DNA of 7,868 nt, from positions 1 to 7,868 of the forward strand of contig DASXTS010000113.1 in the NCBI GenBank assembly GCA_036505275.1, read 5' to 3'. Source of the stretch: DASXTS01 sp036505275 (lineage in GTDB: Bacteria; Actinomycetota; Actinomycetes; Mycobacteriales; Pseudonocardiaceae). Under the pieces are notes generated by a model. That model had not been told where the DNA came from, did not search any database, and saw only the letters and a program-made list of their open reading frames with translations. A program made the translations under genes and the position numbers. Below are positions 1-4,743 of this stretch, one piece after another; positions within the stretch are counted from its first letter, which is position 1, and each line of letters starts with the position of its first letter.

Positions 1-11
1 TGCCGGGTCAT
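1..11 (-). CDS. 5' end of a gene leaving the window (first codons only)
   Basis: Only the start codon and the following codons are present, reading M-T-R before the edge. The ATG overlaps the TGA of the upstream gene by four bases (ATGA), the dominant junction type in this block. A purine-rich GAGGTGG lies 4 bases upstream as a good ribosome binding site. Nothing can be said about the product. The call rests only on the junction pattern. Confidence 0.5.
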
Positions 12-391
12 GTGGCCACCTCGATGCCTAGCTCGGCGCTGATCCGGCGCAGACGCTCCGGCGTCCAGCACATCGGCAGCTTGCGTACCGCTGCCTCGAT
101 GTCCTCGTTGTCCTCGGCGTGGATCACCGCAACGGCCGCCACTCGCAGCAGACCGGCGTCGGCCCAGATTGAGTCTCGGTGCCAGCCGGGATGCGGCTTG
201 TGATCCTGCTCGACGGGCATGCCCGGGCAGCACAGCTCGATCAGGGCGCCGGACCAGCGACCGATCAGGAGATCGCAGCGTGGGTGGTAGGGGCGTGCCC
301 GGTCGAGCGCCGCTTCCCAACTGCGCTCGTCGCTGTTCATCACGATCGCCGGGTCGTGCGACAAGCACAGGGCGTTGTAGTCGCTGCTCAC
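8..391 (-). CDS. Hypothetical actinophage-type protein, possible zinc site (127 aa)
   Basis: The start is GTG at 391, overlapping the upstream stop as GTGA, with AGGAG five bases before it; this is preferred over an ATG at 427 that would run through the upstream gene. Near the N-terminus is LCLSHDPAIV (Cys9, His12), followed by YHPRCDLLIGRW (His36, Cys39) and an ELCCPG turn at 53-57. C-x2-H plus H-x2-C would suit a metal site. The C-terminus (about 107-123) has CWTPERLRRISAELGI, a helical segment. From memory, proteins with an LCxSHDPA start and an RCDLLIGR segment are common in actinobacterial phages and prophages, but I know no assigned function. It follows a 26-residue CxxC peptide and is coupled to the next gene by ATGA. 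Confidence 0.8.
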   Translation of the reverse strand: MSSDYNALCLSHDPAIVMNSDERSWEAALDRARPYHPRCDLLIGRWSGALIELCCPGMPVEQDHKPHPGWHRDSIWADAGLLRVAAVAVIHAEDNEDIEAAVRKLPMCWTPERLRRISAELGIEVAT

Positions 392-468
392 GTGGTCTCC
401 TGGTCGGCGAGTTGTTCGGATCGGCACAGCGCGCAGTTGTGCGCGGGCTGGCCGCGGTGGACGGTCAT
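388..468 (-). CDS. Tiny CxxC peptide (26 aa)
   Basis: This very small gene is supported mainly by its context. Its ATG at 468 overlaps the upstream TGA (ATGA), GGAGAAGG lies four bases before the ATG, and its own stop overlaps the GTG of the next gene. The product has one NCALC motif (Cys12, Cys15) in an otherwise polar 26-residue chain. One CxxC with a nearby His10 could bind metal only as a dimer or with a partner, or it may be a remnant of a larger zinc ribbon. Alternatively the peptide itself is dispensable and the ORF keeps ribosomes coupled to the downstream gene. No function is assigned. Confidence 0.6.
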   Translation of the reverse strand: MTVHRGQPAHNCALCRSEQLADQETT

Positions 469-710
469 GACGCCTTCTCCGGCCACAGTCCGAGAACGTG
501 AGCTACACCGGCACGGGTGCCGCAGCGGGTCAGATGGTCTTGCAGGTCGTGCCAGCGGTGCGGGCAGTCCGGCCGCAGCTTGGCGTGCAGCGGCTTGGAC
601 TCGACGCAGCGGACACACACGATGCTGTCGTCATCGAGCTGGTAGTGGGTGCGGGTCTTGCCGATGCGTCGGCCGCATGAGCTGCAATCCAGTGCTGGCG
701 CCTTGTCCAT
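465..710 (-). CDS. Small zinc-ribbon-like protein (81 aa)
   Basis: The ATG at 710 shares one base with the TGA of the upstream gene (TGATG). Two CxxC knuckles, CSSC (9-12) and CVRC (32-35), are separated by 19 residues, the usual layout of a zinc ribbon or treble-clef fold. A second Cys/His-rich stretch follows: Cys49, His51, His54, His59, Cys63 (DCPHRW, then HDLQDHLTRCG). Two metal sites are therefore possible. The C-terminus GVAHVLGLWPEKAS contains no recognisable motif. Such small zinc proteins may bind nucleic acid or host proteins, but nothing here shows which. The Shine-Dalgarno signal is weak, so expression probably depends on coupling to the upstream gene. Confidence 0.8.
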   Translation of the reverse strand: MDKAPALDCSSCGRRIGKTRTHYQLDDDSIVCVRCVESKPLHAKLRPDCPHRWHDLQDHLTRCGTRAGVAHVLGLWPEKAS

Positions 711-1159
711 CAGCGAGACCCGTGGATTCCGTGACCATTGGCAGGGTCGGCGTCGTACAGGAGCTTCAGCCACTGACCGGTGACCGCATCGAAGGCGGCC
801 GAGCTGCGTAGCCATTTCTCGGTCACGCTCTGCGCAGCAGGCCTGTCGTCCGGCTGCGCGAGCAGTTCGGACAGGCTGATCGGCTCCCACGAGTCGCGGG
901 GAGCGTCCAGCGCCTGGTCAATCGGATCGCCACGCTCCCAGCCCACCCAGTGGCGGGCTAGCGGCTTGAGGATTGACTCCCATACGCAGGCGGAGCAGAA
1001 CGGGCGCTTGCTGCGACGGGTCGGGGCGTTGGCTGCCAGGGTGCGCACCATGCGGTCGATGACGCGCAGCATCGGTTCGGCGGCGAGGGCCCGCTCAAAC
1101 GGATCCCCGGGCCAGCCAGTCATCGTGTCCGCGTCGGTGGATTCGGGATGGCCGGTCAT
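710..1159 (-). CDS. Hypothetical protein with a CxxC knuckle (149 aa)
   Basis: The start is ATG at 1159, preceded at five bases by GAAGGAG, one of the best ribosome binding sites in the block, and overlapping the loader-like gene by ATGA. The N-terminal 20 residues are polar. Residues 21-50 look helical (FERALAAEPMLRVIDRMVRT). A single CSAC knuckle is at 55-58, and a Trp-rich stretch WESILKPLARHWVGWERG follows at 60-77. The C-terminal third carries EKWLRSSAAFDAVTGQWLKL. With only one CxxC a full zinc site is not evident. I do not recognise the family. Being directly after the initiator and loader genes suggests a replication-associated or early accessory role, which is inference from position only. 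Confidence 0.8.
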   Translation of the reverse strand: MTGHPESTDADTMTGWPGDPFERALAAEPMLRVIDRMVRTLAANAPTRRSKRPFCSACVWESILKPLARHWVGWERGDPIDQALDAPRDSWEPISLSELLAQPDDRPAAQSVTEKWLRSSAAFDAVTGQWLKLLYDADPANGHGIHGSR

Positions 1160-1611
1160 GTCGGCTCCTTCGTGCGGTCGAGCCACTCGGCGATGGCCTC
1201 GTCGGCTACGGCGGTGGCGCGCTCGACGCCGAGGAACTTGCCGTTGGCGGTGTCCTGGCCGGCGTCTTTCAGCCGGCCGAGTACGTGGCGGACCATGTTC
1301 GCGCCGGTGCGCTGACTAGCCGCTTGCGTCTTGATCGCGGACTCGATGGCCAGTCGCCGTCCGTCGAGTTGCTGGCGCTTGGCGCGTTCGCGGTCTTCTT
1401 GTGCGGCGATGAGTCGCGCTCGCTCGCGCAGGTCGGCGGGGCGCGGCCAATATGGCGAGCAGCGGACCCATTCGATGACGGCGGCTCTGGCAATACCGAA
1501 GGGCAGGTCGCCGAGGGTGGCTGTCCACAGCGTCTCGTCTCGCGGGTCGGCGTCTTGCCGGTATGCGGTGACGCAGACCCCGATGAGTCCACGGATTTCG
1601 TCGGCGTTCAT
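1156..1611 (-). CDS. Putative replication helper / helicase-loader-like protein (151 aa)
   Basis: The ATG at 1611 overlaps the initiator-like gene's stop (ATGA) and has GAGG five bases upstream. The N-terminal half (1-70) resembles small phage proteins found beside initiators: a helix, then W-T-A-T-L-G-D-L (29-36), AAVIEWVRCSPYWPRPADLR (43-62) and an Arg-rich helix RERARLIAAQEDRERAKRQ. The phrase W-P-R-P-A-D-L-R matches my memory of actinophage replication accessory proteins that contain a 'P-A-D/H-hydrophobic-R' segment. The C-terminal half (100-145) is a separate helical region. No Walker A motif is visible, so it is not an ATPase loader of the DnaC type. A loader or replisome adaptor role is inferred from position and weak resemblance. 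Confidence 0.6.
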   Translation of the reverse strand: MNADEIRGLIGVCVTAYRQDADPRDETLWTATLGDLPFGIARAAVIEWVRCSPYWPRPADLRERARLIAAQEDRERAKRQQLDGRRLAIESAIKTQAASQRTGANMVRHVLGRLKDAGQDTANGKFLGVERATAVADEAIAEWLDRTKEPT

Positions 1612-2696
1612 GCGAGCCTCGTCAGGATGTCGCGGAGGTGGGCGTCGGGGTCGACGCCGGGCGGGGTGAGACGTTCGGCCGCCGCCTGGTGTCTGCTCAT
1701 CCGCGCCGGTGGCAACTCGGGACCCTGCTGTGCGCGGATCAGGTAGTTGTCGAACAGCGCCGGTCGGCTCGCGACTCGGTCTTCGAGCATTTGCCGCAGG
1801 GCGTATTTGATCAATTCGACGGAGAAGTGTTGGTCGAGTGCGCTTTTGATGTGCCGGCCGTAGCGTTTGATCACGGTGGTCGTGAGTTTCACGCCATTGG
1901 CTGCGGAGAAATCGATCCATTGGCGCAGGATCTGTCCGGCGTTGACCGGTTCGGGGATGGCCACTTCGGACGGTGGATCGGGAACGACGAACAACGCAGG
2001 CGGCGGCGGATCGACGATCTCGGCGTCGACGATTTCGAGCTCGTCGTGCGCGGGGGGTTGGGTTGCGGTTTGCGGTACAGGGTTCAGGGTCTCTACGTAC
2101 GTAGCTTTAGTATCCCTATACCGTTCGGAGGCCGATACGCTATCGCCATGGCTATCGGATAGGCTATCCACTTGGGATGATGACTGATCAACTACCACAT
2201 GATCACTCATCGTGGCGTCGTCCGGCGATAGCCTATCGGGATGGTTATCCGGTGGGCCATCCGGCGGCGGCTCGACCGGCAGTTCACCCGTCCACTCCGG
2301 AGGCAGATCGAGGCGCACGAACTCCACGGCGAGCGCCTGACGCAGGCTGCGGGACTCGATATCGCGCGCGGCGTCGCGAATAACCGGCACCCGTTTGGGA
2401 TTCCCGTAGCCCTTGTCATGGCGCACGAAAGAACGAACGAGCACCTCTTCGGTGACCTCATCCGCGATCACGAAATGCGCTTCGGTGAGCCGCGACAATG
2501 CGGCTCGAATATCAGCAGGCTTCGTATCGGCGGACATTGCCGCCCACCGGCCGACGGTCATCGGAAGCATGCCGGCGGCCGAGATGTTCGGCTGGGTGGC
2601 GAGCAGCAGGTAGACCCGCTGCGCCTCGCCGTCGAGGGCGCGGAAGTCATCGTCGCGCCAGATGGCGGTGAAGATGTTGGCGTAAGAGCGGGCCAT
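1608..2696 (-). CDS. Putative phage replication initiator / replisome organizer (362 aa)
   Basis: The protein has three parts. Residues 1-135 form a compact winged-helix-like domain (ANIFTAIWRDDDFRALDGEA, AQRVYLLLATQPNIS, MLPMTVGRWA, VRSFVRHDKGY), matching my memory of actinophage proteins annotated as helix-turn-helix or replication proteins. Residues 136-250 are a low-complexity Pro/Asp/Ser-rich linker. Residues 251-330 form a second helical domain (GQILRQWIDFSAANGVK, YALRQMLEDR) that could engage DNA or the loader. This initiator layout, with the next gene a possible loader, suggests origin recognition and replisome assembly. The ATG at 2696 shares one base with the upstream stop (TGATG). 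A GTG at 2726 would add ten residues (MSHRPRGGAL) but lacks a better ribosome site. The linker-coding DNA contains palindromic repeats described separately. The family assignment is by resemblance only. Confidence 0.7.
   Translation of the reverse strand: MARSYANIFTAIWRDDDFRALDGEAQRVYLLLATQPNISAAGMLPMTVGRWAAMSADTKPADIRAALSRLTEAHFVIADEVTEEVLVRSFVRHDKGYGNPKRVPVIRDAARDIESRSLRQALAVEFVRLDLPPEWTGELPVEPPPDGPPDNHPDRLSPDDATMSDHVVVDQSSSQVDSLSDSHGDSVSASERYRDTKATYVETLNPVPQTATQPPAHDELEIVDAEIVDPPPPALFVVPDPPSEVAIPEPVNAGQILRQWIDFSAANGVKLTTTVIKRYGRHIKSALDQHFSVELIKYALRQMLEDRVASRPALFDNYLIRAQQGPELPPARMSRHQAAAERLTPPGVDPDAHLRDILTRLA
2093..2104. repeat. 12-bp perfect palindrome CTACGTACGTAG
   Basis: This uninterrupted self-complementary 12-mer borders the A+T-richer tract GCTTTAGTATCCCTATACC at 2104-2122. 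It marks one edge of the candidate origin and could be a dimer-binding site. It encodes T-Y-V in the linker, so the codons alone would not require this symmetry. Confidence 0.55.
2133..2145. repeat. 13-bp palindrome, copy 1 (CGATACGCTATCG)
   Basis: Five-base arms CGATA/TATCG flank a CGC centre. It is one of three copies fitting SGATASSCTATCS within about 105 bases, and starts 24 bases before copy 2. It may be an initiator-binding iteron. It falls over codons for G-D-S-V-S in the linker. Confidence 0.6.
2157..2169. repeat. 13-bp palindrome, copy 2 (GGATAGGCTATCC)
   Basis: Perfect six-base arms GGATAG/CTATCC surround a central G. It overlaps a second small palindrome, CTATCGGATAG (2152-2162), so CTATC/GATAG half-sites are tandemly arranged here. 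Its right end runs into the DnaA-box-like CTATCCACT. Confidence 0.65.
2226..2238. repeat. 13-bp palindrome, copy 3 (CGATAGCCTATCG)
   Basis: Perfect six-base arms CGATAG/CTATCG surround a central C. It lies 69 bases from copy 2 (start to start). Another TATCC half-site is close by at 2246-2250 (GGTTATCCGG). Confidence 0.65.
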
Positions 2697-2779
2697 CAGG
2701 GCACCACCACGGGGACGGTGGGACACGCCGCAGAGTCGTTACTTGGCCACTGAGGGCACGCGAGCTTATGCTCCGTCAT
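2696..2779 (-). CDS. Doubtful 27-aa ORF before the initiator-like gene
   Basis: The ATG at 2779 overlaps the upstream ORF's TGA by four bases, and its own TGA shares a base with the initiator ATG. It thus keeps the overlap chain of the block unbroken, with AGG five bases and AAGGGG about ten bases before the start. The product has two Cys (CPQW at 8-11, ACP near 19) and a PTVPVVVP tail, with no recognisable fold. It may be a real micro-gene, a leader peptide that passes ribosomes to the initiator gene, or simply an untranslated leader. The junction pattern is the only support. Confidence 0.4.
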   Translation of the reverse strand: MTEHKLACPQWPSNDSAACPTVPVVVP

Positions 2780-2925
2780 GGGAGCCTGGCCCCTTCCGCT
2801 GGCTGGAAGTCGAGCTGGGTGATGGCCGGGGTAGCGGGTGCGTCAACACCCGTCCCGGTCCCCCAATTGTCCCAGCTCAGGGCGCGTTTGTCCTCGGACG
2901 CGCCGATGCCCTCACGGTCGATCAC
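2776..2925 (-). CDS. Small hypothetical protein, GTG start (49 aa)
   Basis: It starts at GTG 2925 with GAGGGG about six bases upstream. This is the only junction in the block without overlap: three bases (TGG) separate the upstream TGA from the GTG, and both genes are in the same frame. The product is polar with a Trp/Gly segment, ALSWDNWGTGTGVDAPATP (15-33), and no Cys or membrane segment. I do not recognise it. The composition is protein-like, but the length and odd junction lower confidence. It overlaps the 27-aa ORF by ATGA. Confidence 0.5.
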   Translation of the reverse strand: MIDREGIGASEDKRALSWDNWGTGTGVDAPATPAITQLDFQPAEGARLP

Positions 2926-2928
2926 CCA

Positions 2929-3105
2929 TCACCCCTCTTCCTCGCCGACGCGGCGGCGGTGTTCGGCCTGTTCCGGCACTTCCGGCATGGCATGCCGCGG
3001 GTCGTCGGGCCGGCCGAGCAGGTGGCAGGCGGCGCACACCCGGCGGCCGCGGTGGTCGGCTGGCAAGTCCGGGTCGGCGACGAACGGATGCGGGTGGACG
3101 GTCAT
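2929..3105 (-). CDS. Small CxxC/His protein of actinophage type (58 aa)
   Basis: The ATG at 3105 overlaps the membrane protein's stop (ATGA) and has GAGG five bases upstream. The N-terminus HPHPFVADPDLP leads into GRRVCAACHLLGRPDDPRH, with Cys24, Cys27, His28 and His38 as likely ligands of one zinc. I recall this order (HPF-hydrophobic-x-D, then CxxC, then a short D-P-x-H tail) as a recurrent small protein in actinobacterial phages, without known function. The last 15 residues are charged (AEHRRRVGEEEG). It ends in TGA, followed in the same frame by TGG-GTG, the start of the next ORF. Confidence 0.75.
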   Translation of the reverse strand: MTVHPHPFVADPDLPADHRGRRVCAACHLLGRPDDPRHAMPEVPEQAEHRRRVGEEEG

Positions 3106-3272
3106 CGCCGCCTCGCCTTGGCTGCGTCGATCGCGAGCCGGACGCCGAAACACAGCAGCGCGCTGCCGAGGAAGAAAAGCGGGAACCCATACCCGTAGTC
3201 GTTCCAGTCGTGGCCCCAGATCATCAGGGTCACGCCGACGCCGACCAATGCGGCCGCCAGCCATTCGCTCAC
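3102..3272 (-). CDS. Small two-helix membrane protein, GTG start (56 aa)
   Basis: This short gene is easily missed. GTG at 3272 overlaps the upstream stop (GTGA), and its TGA overlaps the next ATG (ATGA). The product has two hydrophobic segments: WLAAALVGVGVTLMIW (4-19) and GFPLFFLGSALLCFGVRLAI (29-48). They are joined by a polar loop GHDWNDYGY, and the tail KARRR is basic. By the positive-inside rule both ends should be cytoplasmic, forming a helical hairpin in the host membrane. There is no lysis gene nearby, so a holin role is not supported. Envelope modification, superinfection exclusion or anchoring of a partner are open possibilities, all speculative. The ribosome site is weak, so coupling is likely. 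Confidence 0.8.
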   Translation of the reverse strand: MSEWLAAALVGVGVTLMIWGHDWNDYGYGFPLFFLGSALLCFGVRLAIDAAKARRR

Positions 3273-3469
3273 GGGACACCGTCCACGCCCACGATCGGCT
3301 CCCAGATCGAGAACCGCCCACAGCCCGGACAGCGGACCTGGTCATGGGTCCTGCTCATCCGCTCGGCCCAGTCGAACCACTCGGAATACCCGGCGGGTTG
3401 CGGGGTGTGCAGCGCGTGCTGCGGGCAGCCGGTGGCCACCTTGTGTCGCTCAGGCCTGCGCCGGATCAT
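3269..3469 (-). CDS. Zinc-ribbon-like small phage protein (66 aa)
   Basis: The ATG at 3469 lies in the methyltransferase stop (ATGA). Likely ligands are Cys15 and His18 (CPQH) and Cys47 and Cys50 (CPGCGRFSIW), a two-knuckle arrangement spanning most of the protein. Between them is YSEWFDWAERMSRTHDQVR, a Trp-rich amphipathic helix. From memory, the combination 'WFxWAExM..TH.Q..CPGCG...IW' recurs in actinophage genomes as an uncharacterised family. The basic N-terminus (IRRRPERHK) would suit nucleic-acid binding. It directly follows a DNA methyltransferase, but a functional link is not shown. Confidence 0.82.
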   Translation of the reverse strand: MIRRRPERHKVATGCPQHALHTPQPAGYSEWFDWAERMSRTHDQVRCPGCGRFSIWEPIVGVDGVP

Positions 3470-4092
3470 GCGGCCACCGCCTGCAGGTGCGCCATCAGCT
3501 GGGCGCCTATGTGATGCGTGAACGCCGGCGGGACAGCCTGCCGGCCTTCCAGGTTGGTCATCCACGTGCAGCCCATGGCGTCGGCGAACGCCCGTTCGCC
3601 CTTGTGTTCGAACGGCAGCAGGCGCGGGTTTCGGTAGCACTGGCAGGGCGGCAGCAGTTCGTAGCTTGTCCAGTTGCCGCGTTGGAAGATGCGGTGCCGG
3701 CGCACGCCCAGACCGAACTGGGTGCCGCACAGCAGGAAGTCCGGGCGTAGTTCGTCGGCGGCCTCGGGTACGTTCTCCACCACCCACGGCGGCTCGATCC
3801 GGTGCAGGAGTTCCAGGGTGGGTGTGAGCGTGTCCGGGTGGTCTTCGCGGCGGCCACGCCACGCGGTGACGCGTGCCTTCCGTTGGCAGGTGGGGCTCGC
3901 GTGTATGGCGTCGAATCCGGCGGTGAAGTCGGTGTCGGCGAGCGCTTCCAGGGCGTCGCGGCGGTGGAAGGCGAACGGGTAGTTCGGCTGGTCGACGTCG
4001 TCGACGCCCGTGACATCGAATCCGGCTTGGCGGTATCCCATCGCTGCACCGCCGGCACCGCAGAACAGGTCGAGCAGACGCGGCCGGCTCAT
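3466..4092 (-). CDS. Phage-type DNA (cytosine-5-)-methyltransferase (208 aa)
   Basis: This is an S-adenosylmethionine-dependent DNA C5-cytosine methylase acting on phage DNA. Motif I is LLDLFCGAGGAAMGY (6-20), motif II is around GVDD (29-32), and motif IV is ASPTCQ (65-70) with catalytic Cys69. Motif VI is VVENV (104-108), motif VIII is RRHRIF (131-136), and QAVPPAFTHHIGAQL (185-199) is motif IX/X-like. Motif IV normally reads P-C; here Thr sits before the Cys. At 208 residues it is far shorter than typical bacterial enzymes (above 300), so the target-recognition part between VIII and IX is only about 45 residues. No endonuclease gene is present, so it is an orphan enzyme; protection from host restriction is the usual inference. 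The ATG at 4092 has GAGGA four bases upstream and overlaps the XRE gene. Confidence 0.93.
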   Translation of the reverse strand: MSRPRLLDLFCGAGGAAMGYRQAGFDVTGVDDVDQPNYPFAFHRRDALEALADTDFTAGFDAIHASPTCQRKARVTAWRGRREDHPDTLTPTLELLHRIEPPWVVENVPEAADELRPDFLLCGTQFGLGVRRHRIFQRGNWTSYELLPPCQCYRNPRLLPFEHKGERAFADAMGCTWMTNLEGRQAVPPAFTHHIGAQLMAHLQAVAA

Positions 4093-4316
4093 GGCGTCCT
4101 CGTCTCGCGCGGTTCGATGGTCAGCACCAGGTCCATGTCGAGCGCGGCGAGCATCCGTTCGGCCAGGTTCAAGCCGAGACCGGATGCGCCGGTCAAGGTT
4201 TGGGAGACGTGTTTCTGGCTGCGGCCGATACGGGTCGCGAGCTCGACCTGGGTGACGCCTTGCCGGTCGAGTTCGGCCGTGATCAGGTCCCGCAGGCGGG
4301 CTGTGGCGTTATGCAT
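4089..4316 (-). CDS. XRE-family helix-turn-helix DNA-binding protein (75 aa)
   Basis: It is a small transcriptional regulator with a Cro/C1-type domain. The helix-turn-helix is TQVELATRIGRSQKHVSQTL (22-41), with the usual small residue and Gly at the turn (ATRIG). The helix LNLAERMLAALDMDL follows, and a short beta-like tail VLTIEPRETRTP. Length and fold match single-domain phage regulators and C-proteins. The ATG at 4316 shares one base with the previous stop, with GGGAG seven bases upstream; an ATG at 4340 would add eight residues lying over the previous gene. It is coupled to the methyltransferase by ATGA, so the two are probably co-produced. It may control the methylase, as restriction-modification C-proteins do, or the whole early block; neither is shown. 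Confidence 0.9.
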   Translation of the reverse strand: MHNATARLRDLITAELDRQGVTQVELATRIGRSQKHVSQTLTGASGLGLNLAERMLAALDMDLVLTIEPRETRTP

Positions 4317-4534
4317 CACTCCACTCCCGCCTTCACCCATGCGGCGATCTGCTCGCCGGTGGGTTCGATCCAGTACGCGACACCGTGCGGGCAGCGGAAC
4401 GGGTCGACGGTGTACCGGCCGACCACGATCGGCGGGGCCGTGCTGACGGTGACTTCAGTGCCCATCGCGGCCATGTTGTCGATGAGCAGTTGCCCGCACA
4501 GAGCCCGGCCGTACGGCGTCGTCGGGCAGGTCAC
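4316..4534 (-). CDS. Small Cys/His hypothetical protein, GTG start (72 aa)
   Basis: The start is GTG at 4534, overlapping the upstream stop as GTGA. The N-terminus holds Cys3 and Cys13 (GRALCGQLL). The C-terminal half has Cys48 and His50 in DPFRCPHG, then VAYWIEPTGEQIAAWVKAGV (52-71). I associate the phrase RCPHGVAYWIEPTGEQ with small proteins of actinobacterial phages, with no known function. The Cys and His residues could form one metal site. RALCG also occurs in the 86-residue protein at 5207-5467, which suggests a shared small motif. The Shine-Dalgarno site is weak and translation is probably coupled. Confidence 0.78.
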   Translation of the reverse strand: MTCPTTPYGRALCGQLLIDNMAAMGTEVTVSTAPPIVVGRYTVDPFRCPHGVAYWIEPTGEQIAAWVKAGVE

Positions 4535-4743
4535 GTCGGCCGGTCCCAGGTTTCGTTCTCGAGCGCGGCGACGGTCTCGTACATGTCGAACGCTTCGGCG
4601 AGCATCCGGATGACGTCCGGTACTTCCTCGCGTGAGACCCAGAACTGGTTCTCGCGTAGTTCGCCCTCGGCGAGTTGGGTGACGAGCACTCCAGCGAGCT
4701 CGTCGCCGTCATAGGTCAGGTGCGTGAACATGGTCCGGTTCAT
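4531..4743 (-). CDS. Small acidic hypothetical protein (70 aa)
   Basis: The ATG at 4743 has AAGGAG five bases upstream, an excellent ribosome binding site, and overlaps the coiled-coil gene by ATGA. The protein has no Cys. It begins MNRTMFTHLTYDGDELAGVL and contains ENQFWVSREEVPDVIRMLAE (31-50), then an acidic helix to residue 66. An alternating beta-like N-terminus with a C-terminal helix and a strongly acidic overall charge suggests a small soluble alpha/beta protein. Acidic phage proteins of this size sometimes mimic DNA or inhibit host enzymes, but there is no specific evidence here. The family is not recognised. Confidence 0.75.
   Translation of the reverse strand: MNRTMFTHLTYDGDELAGVLVTQLAEGELRENQFWVSREEVPDVIRMLAEAFDMYETVAALENETWDRPT

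Larger units (their letters stand above)
2093..2250. other. Candidate phage replication origin inside the initiator-like gene
   Basis: This stretch encodes the disordered linker (about residues 150-201) of the putative initiator. It is visibly richer in A+T than its surroundings, especially 2092-2120. It carries three related 13-bp palindromes at 2133-2145, 2157-2169 and 2226-2238. It also has a 12-bp palindrome at 2093-2104, TGATCA at 2185-2190 and 2200-2205, and CTATCCACT at 2164-2172, which matches the TTATCCACA DnaA box at 7 of 9 positions. Lambda-type phages place origin iterons in the initiator's linker-coding region. The role is inferred; the repeats are seen directly. Confidence 0.5.

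Noticed and set aside
456..468. 13-base identity GGTGGACGGTCAT shared with 3093-3105, giving MTVH starts to two CxxC proteins
   Set aside because: One 13-mer repeat within a window of this size and base composition is near chance expectation, and the proteins diverge immediately afterwards.
179..811. Long open frames on the plus strand, here and at 780-1319, 2768-3514, 3802-4446, 5090-5665 and 6271-6891
   Set aside because: They lie opposite well-supported minus-strand genes, are rich in Arg/Ser/Pro/Ala, show no domains, and are expected in G+C-rich DNA.
3102..3272. Holin function for the two-helix membrane protein
   Set aside because: Size and topology would fit, but there is no endolysin or other lysis gene nearby and the context is early/replicative.
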